From assembly GCA_031769625.1 (NCBI GenBank), contig JAUIMM010000689.1, positions 193,501 to 257,500 on the forward strand: a stretch of DNA of 64,000 nucleotides, given 5' to 3'. Below the pieces are notes generated by a model, which had not been told where the DNA came from, ran no database searches, and worked only from the letters and a program-made list of their open reading frames with translations. Source of the DNA: Taudactylus pleione (taxonomy: Eukaryota; Chordata; Amphibia; Anura; Myobatrachidae). Made by a program: the position numbers and the translations under genes. Shown in pieces: positions 24,608 through 36,100 of this stretch. Position 1 is the stretch's first letter. Every line of letters begins with the position of its first letter.

Positions 24608-25702
24608 AGAGGGCCTGATTCAGACCCGGACGCAATTCTTTGTTCGCTCGTACGCATTCAATGTTTTCCAACCACGCATGCGTCCGGTTATCACTGCGTA
24701 TGTGCGGCCGTATCTTTGCGGTCAGTTTTCTTTCTCTCGTATACACAGCGAGCAGGAAGTGACCTATGTAATTTGATTGACAGAATGGTCCGTTTATGGG
24801 TGGTGACGGGGGTGGAGTTTTGAAAACGCAGGCGCGTCAAGCCGTTTTTTGGGCGTACATTAATTATCTTGTGCGAGCGCAATATTTGAACGGAAGTTGT
24901 GATACGTCACTGTGTGATCCAGTTTCCATTATGACTGCTCGTTCAGCTTGTGGTAGGGTATTGGATCTCGCAAAGACGATGGTGTCTTCGTAGCTCCCTT
25001 AGCGAATCGATGATTTGCTATTCTCCTTAATAAGGCATAAGACCAATCACCTAATAATTGGATCACTTGTTATAATGTGATGTGCGATGGCCCTGATTTA
25101 TTAGCTAAATTTGGAACGCATGTTGTGATCCTATTTGTTTGTATGTTTGGAAATCACAACAGCAATCACCTAATAAATATAATTTGTTATGTTATTTGAA
25201 ATGTGCTTGTTTTATTTGCTATATTTCGTACGCATGTTTTTGGCACATTTCCTTGTTTTTTTTATAGCACAACACCAATCACCTAATAATTTTTTTTCTG
25301 GTTTGTTTTTTTTGGTTTAAATACACAAAGACAGTCACCTACTAATTGCTTAGCTTGTGTTATTGTTTACTTACCTGTTACCTTTTTTTTTGGGGGGGAG
25401 CAAATATTTTAGTATATGATCTTTCTCATGTATTTAAGTGTGTTTGTTGCAGTCCCTTTTACCCAGTTGATAATTAAATTTAAAAGCAATTTTTTTTTGT
25501 TTTTGGATTTGCAGAAAAAATTTATTAATGTAATTTTTACTATTTTTTTTTGTTTGGGTCAGACAAAAAGGAAATTAGTGTCAATTGCACAAATAAAAAA
25601 TATTACAAAATAAAAATATCACAAGAAAGAAGAGGGAGGTTTTGGGGTGCACAAATATGGGGCAAACACAGAGATGGATTTTGTGGAAATTAGCCAGTGC
25701 TG

Positions 25703-26928
25703 TCAACGCCTTTTTGTCCGCTTGGCCTGGTGTTGCTGGGAGCATGACTTTGTCTGTGTGCTCCTGCGCCTGGCCTGGCCAGAGGTAGATGTTGTTGCCT
25801 CTGGCCTAGGCATAGGGCTAGGCACATTTTGAGGGATGGCCAATGTTGCGCCAGAGGTGGAGGGCTCTGATGTTCCGGCAGGATGGGAGGGTGGCTCCAA
25901 CATGCGCAGGCATACGAGCTGCTCCAGGGCATTTGCTATTCTCACATTGGCTGCAGCATTTTCCTCCAGGGCGTCCGCCACCCATAGCAGATTGGAGTCC
26001 ATCCTCATCAGAATCTCGGTGTTCTTATCCGTTTTTTCATTGAGATCTGTGAGGAGGGCCACTGCCTGCGAGGGGGAATGCCCTGGACTGTCTGCCACAG
26101 GGTCCCTAGCCAGATATACTGCTTCCTCCCCTGCAGAGCCAGCAGATCTACTGCGGCCAAAGCTCACCTCTGGAGCAGACTCGTCCTCTTCTGTGCCTGT
26201 GTGGAAAAGATTGTAAAACATAAAATTAGTACATTTGAAACTTTACTTCTACATTTTTTAGAAAAATTTCCAAAACTTTTACCTGCGGCAACATGTGGAG
26301 CTGCAAAGTATGCAATGTCTGTCTCCATGTTGGACACGCCAAACAAATCCTCTTCCTGCACACACCTCTGTGCCATGTCCTCCAAACCTGTAAGCTCCAG
26401 TGACACAGGGGTTGGCCCACCACCTGTCCTCCCTGCATGCCTAGCCCTATCTGCCAATTTTTGTTTTAGCCGATATTTGAAGTCGCTCCATCTGTTGTTA
26501 AAAAATGTAGGGTTATATATTTTTTTTTAAATAAAACTTTGGAATTAGGTTACAGCATTTACGTACCGGCGTTTGACCTCTTTGGTTGAACGGACAAAGT
26601 CACCAACCCCATTGACAGCACTGGCTATTTCCTCCCACAGTTTCCATCTCTGTGTTGCACCCATATTTCGGGGTGCCTGTGCCAGGTTATCGATGCACAT
26701 TTGCACCAAAGCCTCCATCTCCTTTCTTGTGAATTGAGGCTTCCTTTTGTGTTTGGCCCTGGCCTGGGTACTAGGCCCCGCAGCCTCCTCATTCTCAGTC
26801 TCCACACCTTTCAAAAAGGTAAAAAATAAACATTATTTGTCTATTTGTTATATTTTTTTTAAATTTTAATTTTTGAGGTTCTTACTGTGAGTTCCTGGAT
26901 TTTGGCTTTGCTGCTGTTCAGTGGTCAT
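25703..26928 (-). CDS. SANT/Myb-like DNA-binding protein of Harbinger H1 (gene A), 328 aa, four exons
   Basis: Exons on the minus strand: 26928-26886, 26807-26567, 26491-26283, 26196-25703. All introns are GT-AG, codons join in phase and the total is 987 nt with one terminal stop, so the gene is intact. It starts MTTEQQQSQNPGTH. Residues about 30-125 form a NAIF1-like Myb/SANT domain (FTRKEMEALVQMC, WKLWEEIASAVNGVG, then the exon-joined KRRWSDFKYRLKQ, with tryptophans at the expected helix positions). The C-terminal half has a heptad-like helix (VALLTDLNEKTDKNTEILMR) and a basic end (QHQAKRTKRR) that could be a nuclear signal. In known Harbingers the Myb-like partner brings transposase to the nucleus and ends; that role is inferred here. 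It is divergent from the transposase gene at 27911. Confidence 0.85.
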
Positions 26929-27510
26929 GATGAGACACTTGAATTCAGCAGACCCATTGTGGGCTCTCGTGACATTTTTATAGATGCATGTGCATTATGC
27001 GGGCGCATCTATTGTGCGTCATTGATTTGAGCGGGAAAGTTCAGGCTATTTAAGGCTTTTTTGTGGCCTTCTTTCGGGGTGGGTTGTTTGGAGTTGTTGT
27101 TGGAGTTGGAGTTTGAGTCGGAGTCGTGGTCTTGGGCGCAGAGTTTGGAGTGTGTTGTATGAGATTTGTGTTTGGTTTGGTTTTTTTATATAAATTTTTT
27201 ATTATTTTTGGAGGTAAGTTTGTAATTTTTAATTTGGGTCTATTATAACTTGATAATATTTTTCACATTTTAAATGTTAATATGTGTTTACTTTGCTTTT
27301 ATTTAGTTTTTGGATTGTTTTCGTTTGGTTTTTGGGATTTCGTTTATTTTGGTGTGTTTGTCTTTGTGTGGTAAGTGGTTTTTTTTCTACATTATAACCC
27401 TTTATTTCTGTAAATTTTTCTAGGTTTTTTTTAGGGGTCATGCTATGCAGATTGGTGTACCTAAAAACAGGTTGGTTTTGCAATGCCATTTATTTTTTAT
27501 TCATTTTTTT

Positions 27511-27770
27511 ATGTATTGCGTATAGTTTGACCATCTCCTGTCTGTGAGTTAAGCATACCATTAAGCGTTAATTTTTTAATGTATTGCGTATGGTTTGACC
27601 ATCTCCTGTCTGTGGGTTAAGCGTACCATTAAGCGTTAACTTTTTAATGTATTGCGTATAGTTTGACCATCTCCTGTCTGTGGGTTAAGCGTACCATTAA
27701 GCGTTAATTTTTTTATGTATTGCGTATAGTTTGACCATCTCCTGTCTGTGGGTTAAGCGTACATTACAAT
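27511..27770. repeat. Four tandem 68-bp repeats between the divergent Harbinger genes
   Basis: Unit starts at 27511, 27579, 27647 and 27715 are exactly 68 bp apart. Each unit has atgtattgcgtat, tttgaccatctcctgtctgt and accattaagcgttaa. They sit about 140 bp upstream of the transposase ATG and 580 bp from the SANT gene start, so they may be a shared control region or protein-binding array (inference). Confidence 0.9.
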
Positions 27771-27910
27771 TTTACTGTATAATCCAAGAATAACTCAACA
27801 TCATCTGTGTAGTGCATGCATTCTTGACAGTTTGGCCTTAGCCTGTCTTGTTTTTTTTAAATTATATTTTTTATTTCTTTACATAATCTAAATCGTAGGT
27901 TTACTGCAAG

Positions 27911-29053
27911 ATGTCACTGCCCAACCCTGTAAGATTCTTCTTTATATGAAAAAAAGATAAGTATATTTTAACATTCTTAAATTTCGAAAACATAACTACA
28001 TTGTCTAACATTTCAGATTGTTGTTGGGCGAATTATAGTGGCGATGGTCCCAGACCCCGACCAACCTGGACATCCTCCTAGATGTAGGCCTCGTAGGCGT
28101 GCAAGGCCCCAGGTATTTCGAACACGTGTCACCCTTTTTGGAATGCCTGATGATGTGGTGTTAAGGCGTTACCGCCTTCCACCCAAAATCATCCTAGACA
28201 CTCTTTCATTAATAGAGAGTGATCTTGAAAGGCAAATTAACAATCCAACAGCAATACCGCCACTTACGCAGTTAATGTCGGTGTTACATTTTTGTGCCTC
28301 AGGATCCTTCCAGACCACAGTAGGCATAGTTGCAGGAATTTTGCAATCCTTCTTTTCAAGGATCCTGAGGGCGGTAATGGATGCCATATTTAAGCACCTC
28401 CATCATTTTATTAATATGCCATTGGATATGGGGGTCCCTTAATGTGGTTAAGCAAAAAAATTTTGAAAATTGCAGGCTTCCCACACATCATAGGGGTTGT
28501 GGACGGCACTCACATACCACTTCAGCCTCCAGCAGTGCTGGAGGCAATATTTAGGAACCGAAAACATTTCCATTCAATGAATGTAATGGTGGTATGTGAT
28601 GCCTCCCTCCAGATCCTGTGCAAGCTGGTGATGCATGGCTTCTGGGTAAGTGGTACCCTTAATTTTAAAAACAAACACTGTTGACTTATAAATTATAATG
28701 ATGTTTTTTTTATTTTCACAGGAGACAGTGGTTACCCTTGCATGCCCTGGCTGCTCACTCCTTATTTGGTTCCTACACCAGGGCTACAAAGTCAATATAA
28801 TTCCGCACTTACTGCCACAAGGCAGGTGGTGGAGCGCTGCATTGTCCTTTTAAAAGGCCGATCTAGATGCCTCCACCACTCTGGTGGCGACCTAATGTAT
28901 TTGCCGGCTATGGTTTCCAAAATTGTGGTCCTGTGTGGGATATTTCACAACATCACCATAAGGAGTGGTGTCCCAATGCAGCCAGAGGATTCCTTGCCTG
29001 AGGATGGCCCCCTGAGGTTGGTCGGAGGAGAGTGTCTGGGGGGCCATATGTGA
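27911..29053 (+). pseudogene. Harbinger H1 transposase, inactivated
   Basis: By alignment with H2 the exons are 27911-27928 (MSLPNP), 28017-28645 and 28732-29053, with GT-AG borders. Domain content: FRTRVTLFGMPDDVV near the N-terminus, VVDGTHI with the first catalytic Asp, and RQVVERCIVLLKGR with the Glu. An extra base in the A-rich stretch at 28450-28475 shifts the frame and creates a stop (28440). About 90 bp present in H2 is missing at about 28618, removing the GxxHD motif with the second catalytic Asp. The transposase is therefore dead, although its SANT partner is intact. Confidence 0.88.
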
Positions 29054-29890
29054 TGATGTTGTGGCACGTTTTTTCAGGTAATTTTTTTCAATCATTTAGT
29101 TAATCAAACATATGTAATATGCTAATTTTTGAGTGTTAAATTTCCAATGTGTTCATTTTTTTTTATTTTTCTTCTCTTTTTTTACCAACAAATAAACAAC
29201 CTGCATACTACCTGAAAATAAACGACTGTGACAAATATGTTCCAAAATGGGATTTTACATCTGGACAAATTAATTATTACCATGAATTGTGGAAACATGT
29301 TGGCATGCTGCATCTACAACCAGTTCTTGATGTCCTTTTTTTAAAATGTATATTAAGTGTGTTTGTGTTGTGTTTATTAAATGTTTGATTTGAAAAATGT
29401 GTTTATTTTTTTTCGATAAATTTCACATAATTTTTGGAGTTTAAAAATGGGACAATACCTTCTTAATTTTGGCCCAAGTGTAAACTATTGCAAATGTGGC
29501 TAAAATGTTTTTTTGAAAAATTCACTTTTTACACAAGTTTTTTTTTTTTTTTTTTTATAAAAAATGGTATTATGGTGAAGCAGTATGGAGGGAAAGACTA
29601 ATACAAACACGTTTATGTAAATGTATCCATAAAAAAACAACATAATGTGTGTTAAGGAATTTAAAAAAAATGCTTATTAAATGTAATGGTATTAAAATGA
29701 CCACTTTCATAATTACTTGGAGTTTCCAAATATTCCTTTTCAAATTGTCAAAACACATTCAACAAATGCGAACTTATTATTTATCCAGGGATTAAAATGT
29801 TAGAGGTAAGGAAAGAGAGTTATTAACCAAATTTTTTTTTTATTTTTAGAAAAACAAATGACCAACTGTAACACACCAAATAAAGCACAA
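29054..29890. other. AT-rich spacer between the convergent Harbinger genes
   Basis: Homopolymer-rich, with aataaa sites on both strands that could serve as polyadenylation signals (for example 29189 on plus). No gene. Confidence 0.5.
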
Positions 29891-31266
29891 TTAAGGCATC
29901 CTTAAGGCCAACAAATGGTCCAAAGAAATTAGAATGCCAATAATATGGCCATGCAGACTCCCAATTTCCTCAAATATTGCATCATTCCACATCCGAGCCT
30001 CTGTTGAAAGAGAAATGTGTGTATTACTAAAATGTAGACATTAATATTTTTTCAAATGGTCATTAGGATTAACATATAAAACAAGATAAGATACCATGCA
30101 AAATGGGGCAAACATTTCTCATTTATTAAAATAAACCTCCACATTGTAAACTTTCAACCACAAAGCAAATGTTTAAAAAAAAAAAAAAACAATTTTAAAA
30201 ATATATAATAGTGGTTAGAACAAAAACATTTGCATATGAAGTAAGCCTAATACAAGTTGACAATGTTAAAATTAATAAAAAAACATGAAAGACACAAGTG
30301 GTAGTGGTTTGGCATGTGTCATATGCGCAATGTTAAACCAACATTTATTTATTTTTTTTAAAATAGATTTGTACTAAAATTATTTTTTTATGTACACAGG
30401 GCAAATTTAAAATTCATATAAAATGGATAAAAAAGAAATATAATGACAAAAAAACATTACTTCCACAAAAAAAAAAAAAACATACCTGCAGCATCCAGAA
30501 CCGGGGCAGAGTGGCCATTCTCATCCACGGATGATGTCGGCCAAAGAAGATGTGATGTGGGAGGGGTGAGTTGGGAAAGAGATGAGGGAGTGGAACATGG
30601 AGAGGGTGGATCAGGGGAGGGAGTAGAAATATGGATGGGTATGACAGGGGAGGGAGGGGTGGTTTGGGATTGGGGGCCAGGAGAGGGAGGGGAAATATGG
30701 ATGGCAAGGTCAGGGGAGGGTATTGAATTTGGGGAGGAGTGGGCAGGGGAAAAGAGGGTTGGAATGGGGATAGGGGTCGGGCCGGCCTTCTTCACCACCT
30801 CACTATCCGCTCTTGACCTAAATGATGGATAGTTCAAAAGATTAACTAAATTGGCATACATTTAAAAAAAAACAAAAAAAAAACTTTAGCCTAAATTCAC
30901 ATACACAAATACAAGGTATAATTTTTAACAAAACAAGGCCATACTGCAAACATGCACACACATTAATGATAATTTACATTAGCAAAGTACATTAAGATTA
31001 AACCATTCACATATACACTTACGCCAATGGATCCGCAGCTGGAGAGACTCGAGCAGGCATGGTGACCTGCGTCGCAGATCAGACCATCTGCGCTCCAATT
31101 GGCCGATGTTCCGGTGGTAGCCCATGGAACGCAGACGACGCCGCACCTCCGCATACGCCTGCCGCTTCATTATATTGGTGACGAGGGGCTGGCATGTGGT
31201 TATTCTCTGGTCCATTACCTCAGTAAGGACCAGCAACTCACGGCATGTGAACGCACTGGCTCTCAT
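29891..31266 (-). CDS. Second SANT/Myb-like protein of Harbinger H1 (gene C), three exons
   Basis: Proposed minus-strand exons: 31266-31022, 30817-30486 and 30000-29891. Exon 1 encodes 81 residues that look like one SANT/Myb repeat (ELLVLTEVMDQRI, QAYAEVRRRLRSMG, then QLERRWSDLRRR, with an arginine-rich recognition-helix end). Exon 2 is proline/serine-rich (PTPIPIPTLFSP, HISPPSPGPQSQ) and exon 3 a short helical tail ending GILISLDHLLALRMP. Donor GGC-GTAAGT and GCAG-GTATG and acceptor CAACAG are clear. The exon 1-2 join keeps frame only with an acceptor 8 nt inside the obvious TTTAG, so either that site is used or a 1-nt indel exists. Exons 2 and 3 have counterparts in H2, which argues for a real third gene. 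It is convergent with the transposase. Function unknown. Confidence 0.62.
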
Positions 31267-31269
31267 GAT

Positions 31270-31956
31270 GGCAATGATTTTTTTCACACAAAACAGTTTT
31301 AATAAAGGTACAAGAAAAATCTGATTGGCTAAAGTACTTTCATAATTAAAAGGAACAATTCTATTGGTTAATGTGTGAGTCATGTGAAAAACCCCCAAAA
31401 ATATATAGGGACTTATGATTGGCTGGATGCATTTAGATGCGTTAGCAAAGGTCAGAACAAACGGAATAACCATATAATTTGTTTGTAAACCAAAAAGGAA
31501 AACATTAATAACAGAAACATTCTTTGGAATTATACTATAAATCTGCTTTGTCCTTATAACCGTACGGATTCAGCGGAACAAATGTCACACAATACAAACA
31601 GTAAAGTTTATTGACATTCAAAAAAAAAACAAGATTGAAAATATTTGAGGTTCAATTAAGTAACTTAATATGGTGATTGCCACCAATCGATTCAAGTATG
31701 TTTGCAGAACGAGAAACAAGGCAATCGAAAACTGACAGGCCAATTTCCGGAAATTACTTGTGCGAGCGCAGACATCAACCAAAGATGAGTAGAGCGCTCG
31801 CTATTTTGAACGCTCGCTAGCTAGAGGACGGGTTGGGTGAATATGGGGCGGAAGCCTAGCTACGAGCAATCAAACGTGCGAGCGCTTTGTTTTACATATT
31901 TCCACTCGTACGGACTACGAGCGAACGGCCGCTTGCGTCTGGGTCTGAATCAGGCC
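31270..31956. other. Right subterminal region of Harbinger H1
   Basis: Non-coding. From about 31760 it has gagcg/cgctc-rich subterminal repeats (gagcgctcgct, gaacgctcgctagc, gagcgaacgg), the likely transposase or SANT binding region. Confidence 0.6.
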
Positions 31957-32209
31957 CAAAGTCATCTTAAGAGAGGAGGGGGCACGTGTGCATTCCCCAT
32001 CTGGGGCCCCCTCCTCTCTTCCCAGTGGCCGGTCGCATCATCACAGCAGTAAACTCTTCTGCACATGCACAGCTGTGCCATTTTCCTGACGAGTTCCCTA
32101 GTGCGCTATGTGCACAATGCTGGAAAAATGGCTGCGGCAGATGTTTCGTCCAGCGCTACAGCCCGACGCGGGACTTCGGAGGAGTAGGTATTAAAACGAT
32201 ACACTCCTG

Positions 32210-32880
32210 GCTTCATACCCTACCCTACTGTGGAATGCAACAGAGCCAGGGGATAATTACCTTAATGGCAGTAAGGATATTGACCAATGTGATGATGCAG
32301 GAAACTGCTATTGTACTGATGAGCAAAAAGTTTTCCTTTATTGCTATCGTACTTGTATTCCCTAAAGAGCCCAATTTTTGTTCTATTTGGCCACTGAAGT
32401 TGCTTGGATAGGCCAATTGCTATTACCCCCCGAAGTGTGTTTAGTGTTTGGAAACAGGGCATACAAGGTGGAAAAGGGAGCTGTACACTGGCCATGATTG
32501 CCTCTGCAGCCTGGATACAGGAGACTATAAGTTTACGCAATAGCCCTATGAATCACAGAACATAGAGAGCATTAGTAAGTAAGCCTTAGCATGCCCATGA
32601 TCTGGTATACCTCCCTTGGTACAAGAAAATATTCCTGTCAGGTACTTCTGTGAAAACTGCACACAATATTGAGGCTTTGGCTTCGGTTTGACAATGTCAC
32701 TGATCAAGTACTGGAAACTTTGCAGTATCATGTTAAAATACTCAGACAACCACCTATTAGTTCTCATTCACCTCACAGCAGCACAAGGGGGTATGTGTCA
32801 AATAGTAACAATGCTTTCTGAGTGCATTATACTCTTACCCCTCATGAATAATTCCCATAATAGATGGTTTCTTTTTAGAT
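32210..32880 (+). pseudogene. Endogenous retrovirus envelope-like relic
   Basis: Frames read in sequence suggest a decayed envelope gene. A cysteine-rich stretch with a possible glycosylation site (near 32230-32360) is followed, after stops, by a coiled-coil-like helix (DNVTDQVLETLQYHVKI, about 32690-32740) and LTAAQGGMCQI (about 32775), which resembles the conserved transmembrane-subunit segment before the CX6CC motif. Many stops and frame changes; not functional. Class (gamma- or epsilon-like) is uncertain. It may belong to the same lineage as the pol relic at 10440. Confidence 0.45.
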
Positions 32881-32974
32881 AAATAACAGTAGATAGTAGT
32901 AGATAGGATTAGCAACCGGGATAGTGACACTAATGATCCCACTACTTGGAATCAGTAAGGTGTGTATACATGCA

Positions 32975-33135
32975 CACACACATACACACTAGGGTTAATT
33001 TTGTTGGGAGCCAATTAACCTACCAGAATATTTTTTGGAGTGTGAGAGGAAACCAGAGTGCCCAGAGGAAACTCACGCAAGCACAGGGAGACTATACAAA
33101 CTCCACACAGTTAGGGCTGTAGTGGGAACATTGTA
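32975..33135 (+). mobile_element. SINE fragment with a conserved vertebrate core
   Basis: ttgttgggagccaattaacc, ggaggaaaccagag-like sequence and gggagactatacaaactcca match the widely dispersed vertebrate SINE core that reads (in family terms) preserved-core then tRNA-like end. Here the tRNA-like part is missing or degraded after cacacag. Family name not assigned. Confidence 0.55.
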
Positions 33136-33185
33136 CTGAATTGTATTGTGTTCTGTACTGAATGTTCACATGATAGTAGCATCAT

Positions 33186-36100
33186 TGCAACTGATTAGCT
33201 ATTTATTTATTTATTAACAGTTTCTTATATAGCGCAGCATATTCCGTTGCGCTTTACAATTGGAAACATTGATAGAACAAAACAGGGTAATAACAGACAG
33301 ACATAGAGGTAAGAGGGCCCTGCTTGCAAGCTTACAATCTATAGGGAAATAGGCATTGATACACAAGGATAGGTGTATATATATTGCAATTTGGTCCGGC
33401 CAGAATGCAGAGTTTCTTGGTGGGCTGCATGATCCAGTCACACAGGAATGTCGTCAAAATGTCAGGAGTATGTGAAAGAAAGACAATATGTGAGGTTATG
33501 TGTGGACTGTGAGAGGGGATGTAATAAGACATGGAAGCTATGAAGGTTATGTGGTCAGTTCTGGAATCTGATAAGCTTGTCTGAAGAGATGAGTTTTCAG
33601 GGAACGCTTGAAGGATTGAAGAGTAGAGGTAAGTCTTATTGTGTGTGGTAAGGCATTCCATAGAGTGGGTGCAGCCCGAAGAAAGTCCTGTAACCGTAAA
33701 TGGGAGCAAGTAATGCGCGGGGATGAGAGACGCAGATCTTGTGCTGAGTGGAGAGGTCGGGTTGGGAGATATTTTGAGATGAGTGAAGAGATGTATGTTG
33801 GTGTAATTCGGTTAATGGCCTTATATGTAAATAACAGTATTTTGTATTGAATACGGTAGAAAGCCGGCAACCAATGGAGGGACTGACAGAGCGGGGCAGC
33901 AGACGATGAACATTTGGCAAGGAAGATAAGCCTTGCAGCTGCATTCATAATGATTGTAATGGCGATAGCCTGTTTTTGGGAAGATCAGTAAGGAGACTAT
34001 TGCAATAGTCAATGCAGGAAATAATGAGTGCATGGATTAGAGTTTTTGCAGTGTCTTGTGTGAGATATGGTCGAATTTTGTATATGTTTTTTAGATGTAT
34101 GTAACATGATTTTGAGACAGATTGAATGTGGGGAACAAAGGACAGTTCAGAATCAAGGATGACACCAAGGCAGCGAGCTTGTGGGGTGGGGTGGATTGTT
34201 GAGTTATCAACAGTGATAAAGAGATCAGATTGGTAACTGTTATTGGCCGGTGGAAATATAATTAATTCTGTTTTAGAAATATTAAGTTTCAGGTAGCGAG
34301 ATGACATCCAAGATGAAATGGCAGAAATACATTCAGTGACACGGACCAATACAGATGGTGATAAATCTGGAGAGGATAGGTAGATTTGAGTATCATCCGC
34401 ATACAGATGGTATTGAAATCCAAAAGAGTGGATTAGTTTGCCAAGAGAGGTGGTATAGATTGAGAATAGCAAAGGACCTAAGACAGAGCCTTGCGGTACT
34501 CCAACTGATAGAGGTAGCGAAGAGGAGGCAGAATCAGAAAAAACGAACAGAAAAAGAGCGATCAGATAGGTAGGAAGAGAACCAAGAAAGAGCTGTGTCC
34601 TTAAGACCTAGGGATTGTAATGTTTGTACGAGAAGAGAGTGGTCAACAGTGTCAAAAGCAGCAGAGAGATCTAGAAGTGAGTAATGGCCTTTAGCCTTGG
34701 CAGTGACCAAATCATTTACTACCTTAGTCAGTGCTGTCTCTGTGGAGTGCTGGGAACGGAAGCCAGACTGAAGTGGGTCCAATAAGTTGTGGGTGTTAAG
34801 AAAGTGTGTGAGGCGGGTGTAGACAAGTCTCTCCAATAGCTTGGAGGGGCATGGGAGCTGGGAGATAGGACGGTAATTAGAGAGAGTGTTAGGGTCAGAA
34901 TTTTGTTTTTTCAGAATGGCAGTAATCACTGCATGCTTGAACAGTGATGGAAAGATGCCAGTAGAAAGAGAGAGATTACAGATTTTAGTTAGGGTTGGGA
35001 TGAGCACAGGAGACAGAGCTTTACTAATTTGTGAGGGTATAGGATCTAGAGGAGAGGTAATAGAGTAGGAGGATGAGAAGAGTGTAGATACTTCATCTTC
35101 ATTTGTGGGGTCAAATGAAGAGAATGTGCCAGAGGGTTCAGGTAGGGAATTGAGTAGGTCACTAGCTGAGGAAGAGAATAACATTTCATTTTGGATATTA
35201 TCAATCTTGTCCTTGAAATAGGAAGCAAGATCTTGTGCACAGATAGTAGCAGGTGGCTTGGGTGAGGGAGGGGTAAGAAGCAGTTTAAATGTATTAAAAA
35301 GTCGCTTGGGGTTAGAGGCTTGAGCAGAGATAAGAGATTGGAAATATATTTGCTTGCCAGTGTCCAGAGCAGTACGATAAGAGTTGTAGATAGACTTATA
35401 TGTGAGGAAGTCACTTGGAGTGCGAGACTTTCGCCACTGACGTTCTACTTTACGTGAGAGTTTTTGTAGATGCCTTGTTAAATTAGAATGCCACGGTTGA
35501 CGTCTAAGTCTACGCGGAGTGTGATGGGTAGCTGGAGCTACTTCATCGAGGGCTTTTACTAGAATCTGGTTTAGGTGTGATGCAGCAGTCTCAGGAGAAG
35601 TGAGTGCAGAAATTGGTGAGAGTCGTTGTTGTAGAGAGGTAGATAGCTGTTGAAAGTTAATCACATTAATATTTCTGCGGGTTTTAGGAGGTTTGGTTGA
35701 TTTCACTGACATTGAGGTTGATGTAATGGAGGAAAGTGTGCAGGTGATAAGATTGTGATCTGAGAGAGTGAAAGGAGCATTAGTGAAATCAGAAACTGAG
35801 CATAGTCTGGTAAATACAAGATCAAGGCAGTGGCCCTCCTTATGAGTAGAGGAGTCAGTCCATTGGGAGAGGCCAAGAGAGGAGGTTAGAGAGAGTAGTT
35901 TGGAGGCATGAGGAGATTGTGGACTGTCAATGGGGATATTGAAATCACCCATAATGATGGTGGAGATGTCTGAGGATAGGAAGTGAGGGAGCCAGGCTGA
36001 AAAATGTTCCAGAAATTGTTGCGGTGGCCCAGGCCGGCGATAGATAGCAGCAACTCGCAGAGAGAAAGGGGTGAAAGTCCTGATAGAATGTACTTCAAAT

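Larger units (their letters stand above)
24611..31957. mobile_element. Full-length PIF/Harbinger transposon H1 (7.35 kb, three genes)
   Basis: Ends gggcctgattcagaccc and gggtctgaatcaggccc are perfect 17-bp inverted repeats, with more diverged subterminal pairing (ggacgcaat... and gacgcaag). Flanking triplets are AGA (24608-24610) and AAA (31958-31960), an imperfect 3-bp duplication. Inside are a minus-strand SANT/Myb-like gene, a plus-strand DDE transposase and a second minus-strand SANT-like gene. The same three genes occur in H2 at 47-53 kb. Confidence 0.92.

Noticed and set aside
26078..26530. 150-codon plus-strand frame over the H1 SANT gene
   Set aside because: Antisense shadow of exons 3 and 4.
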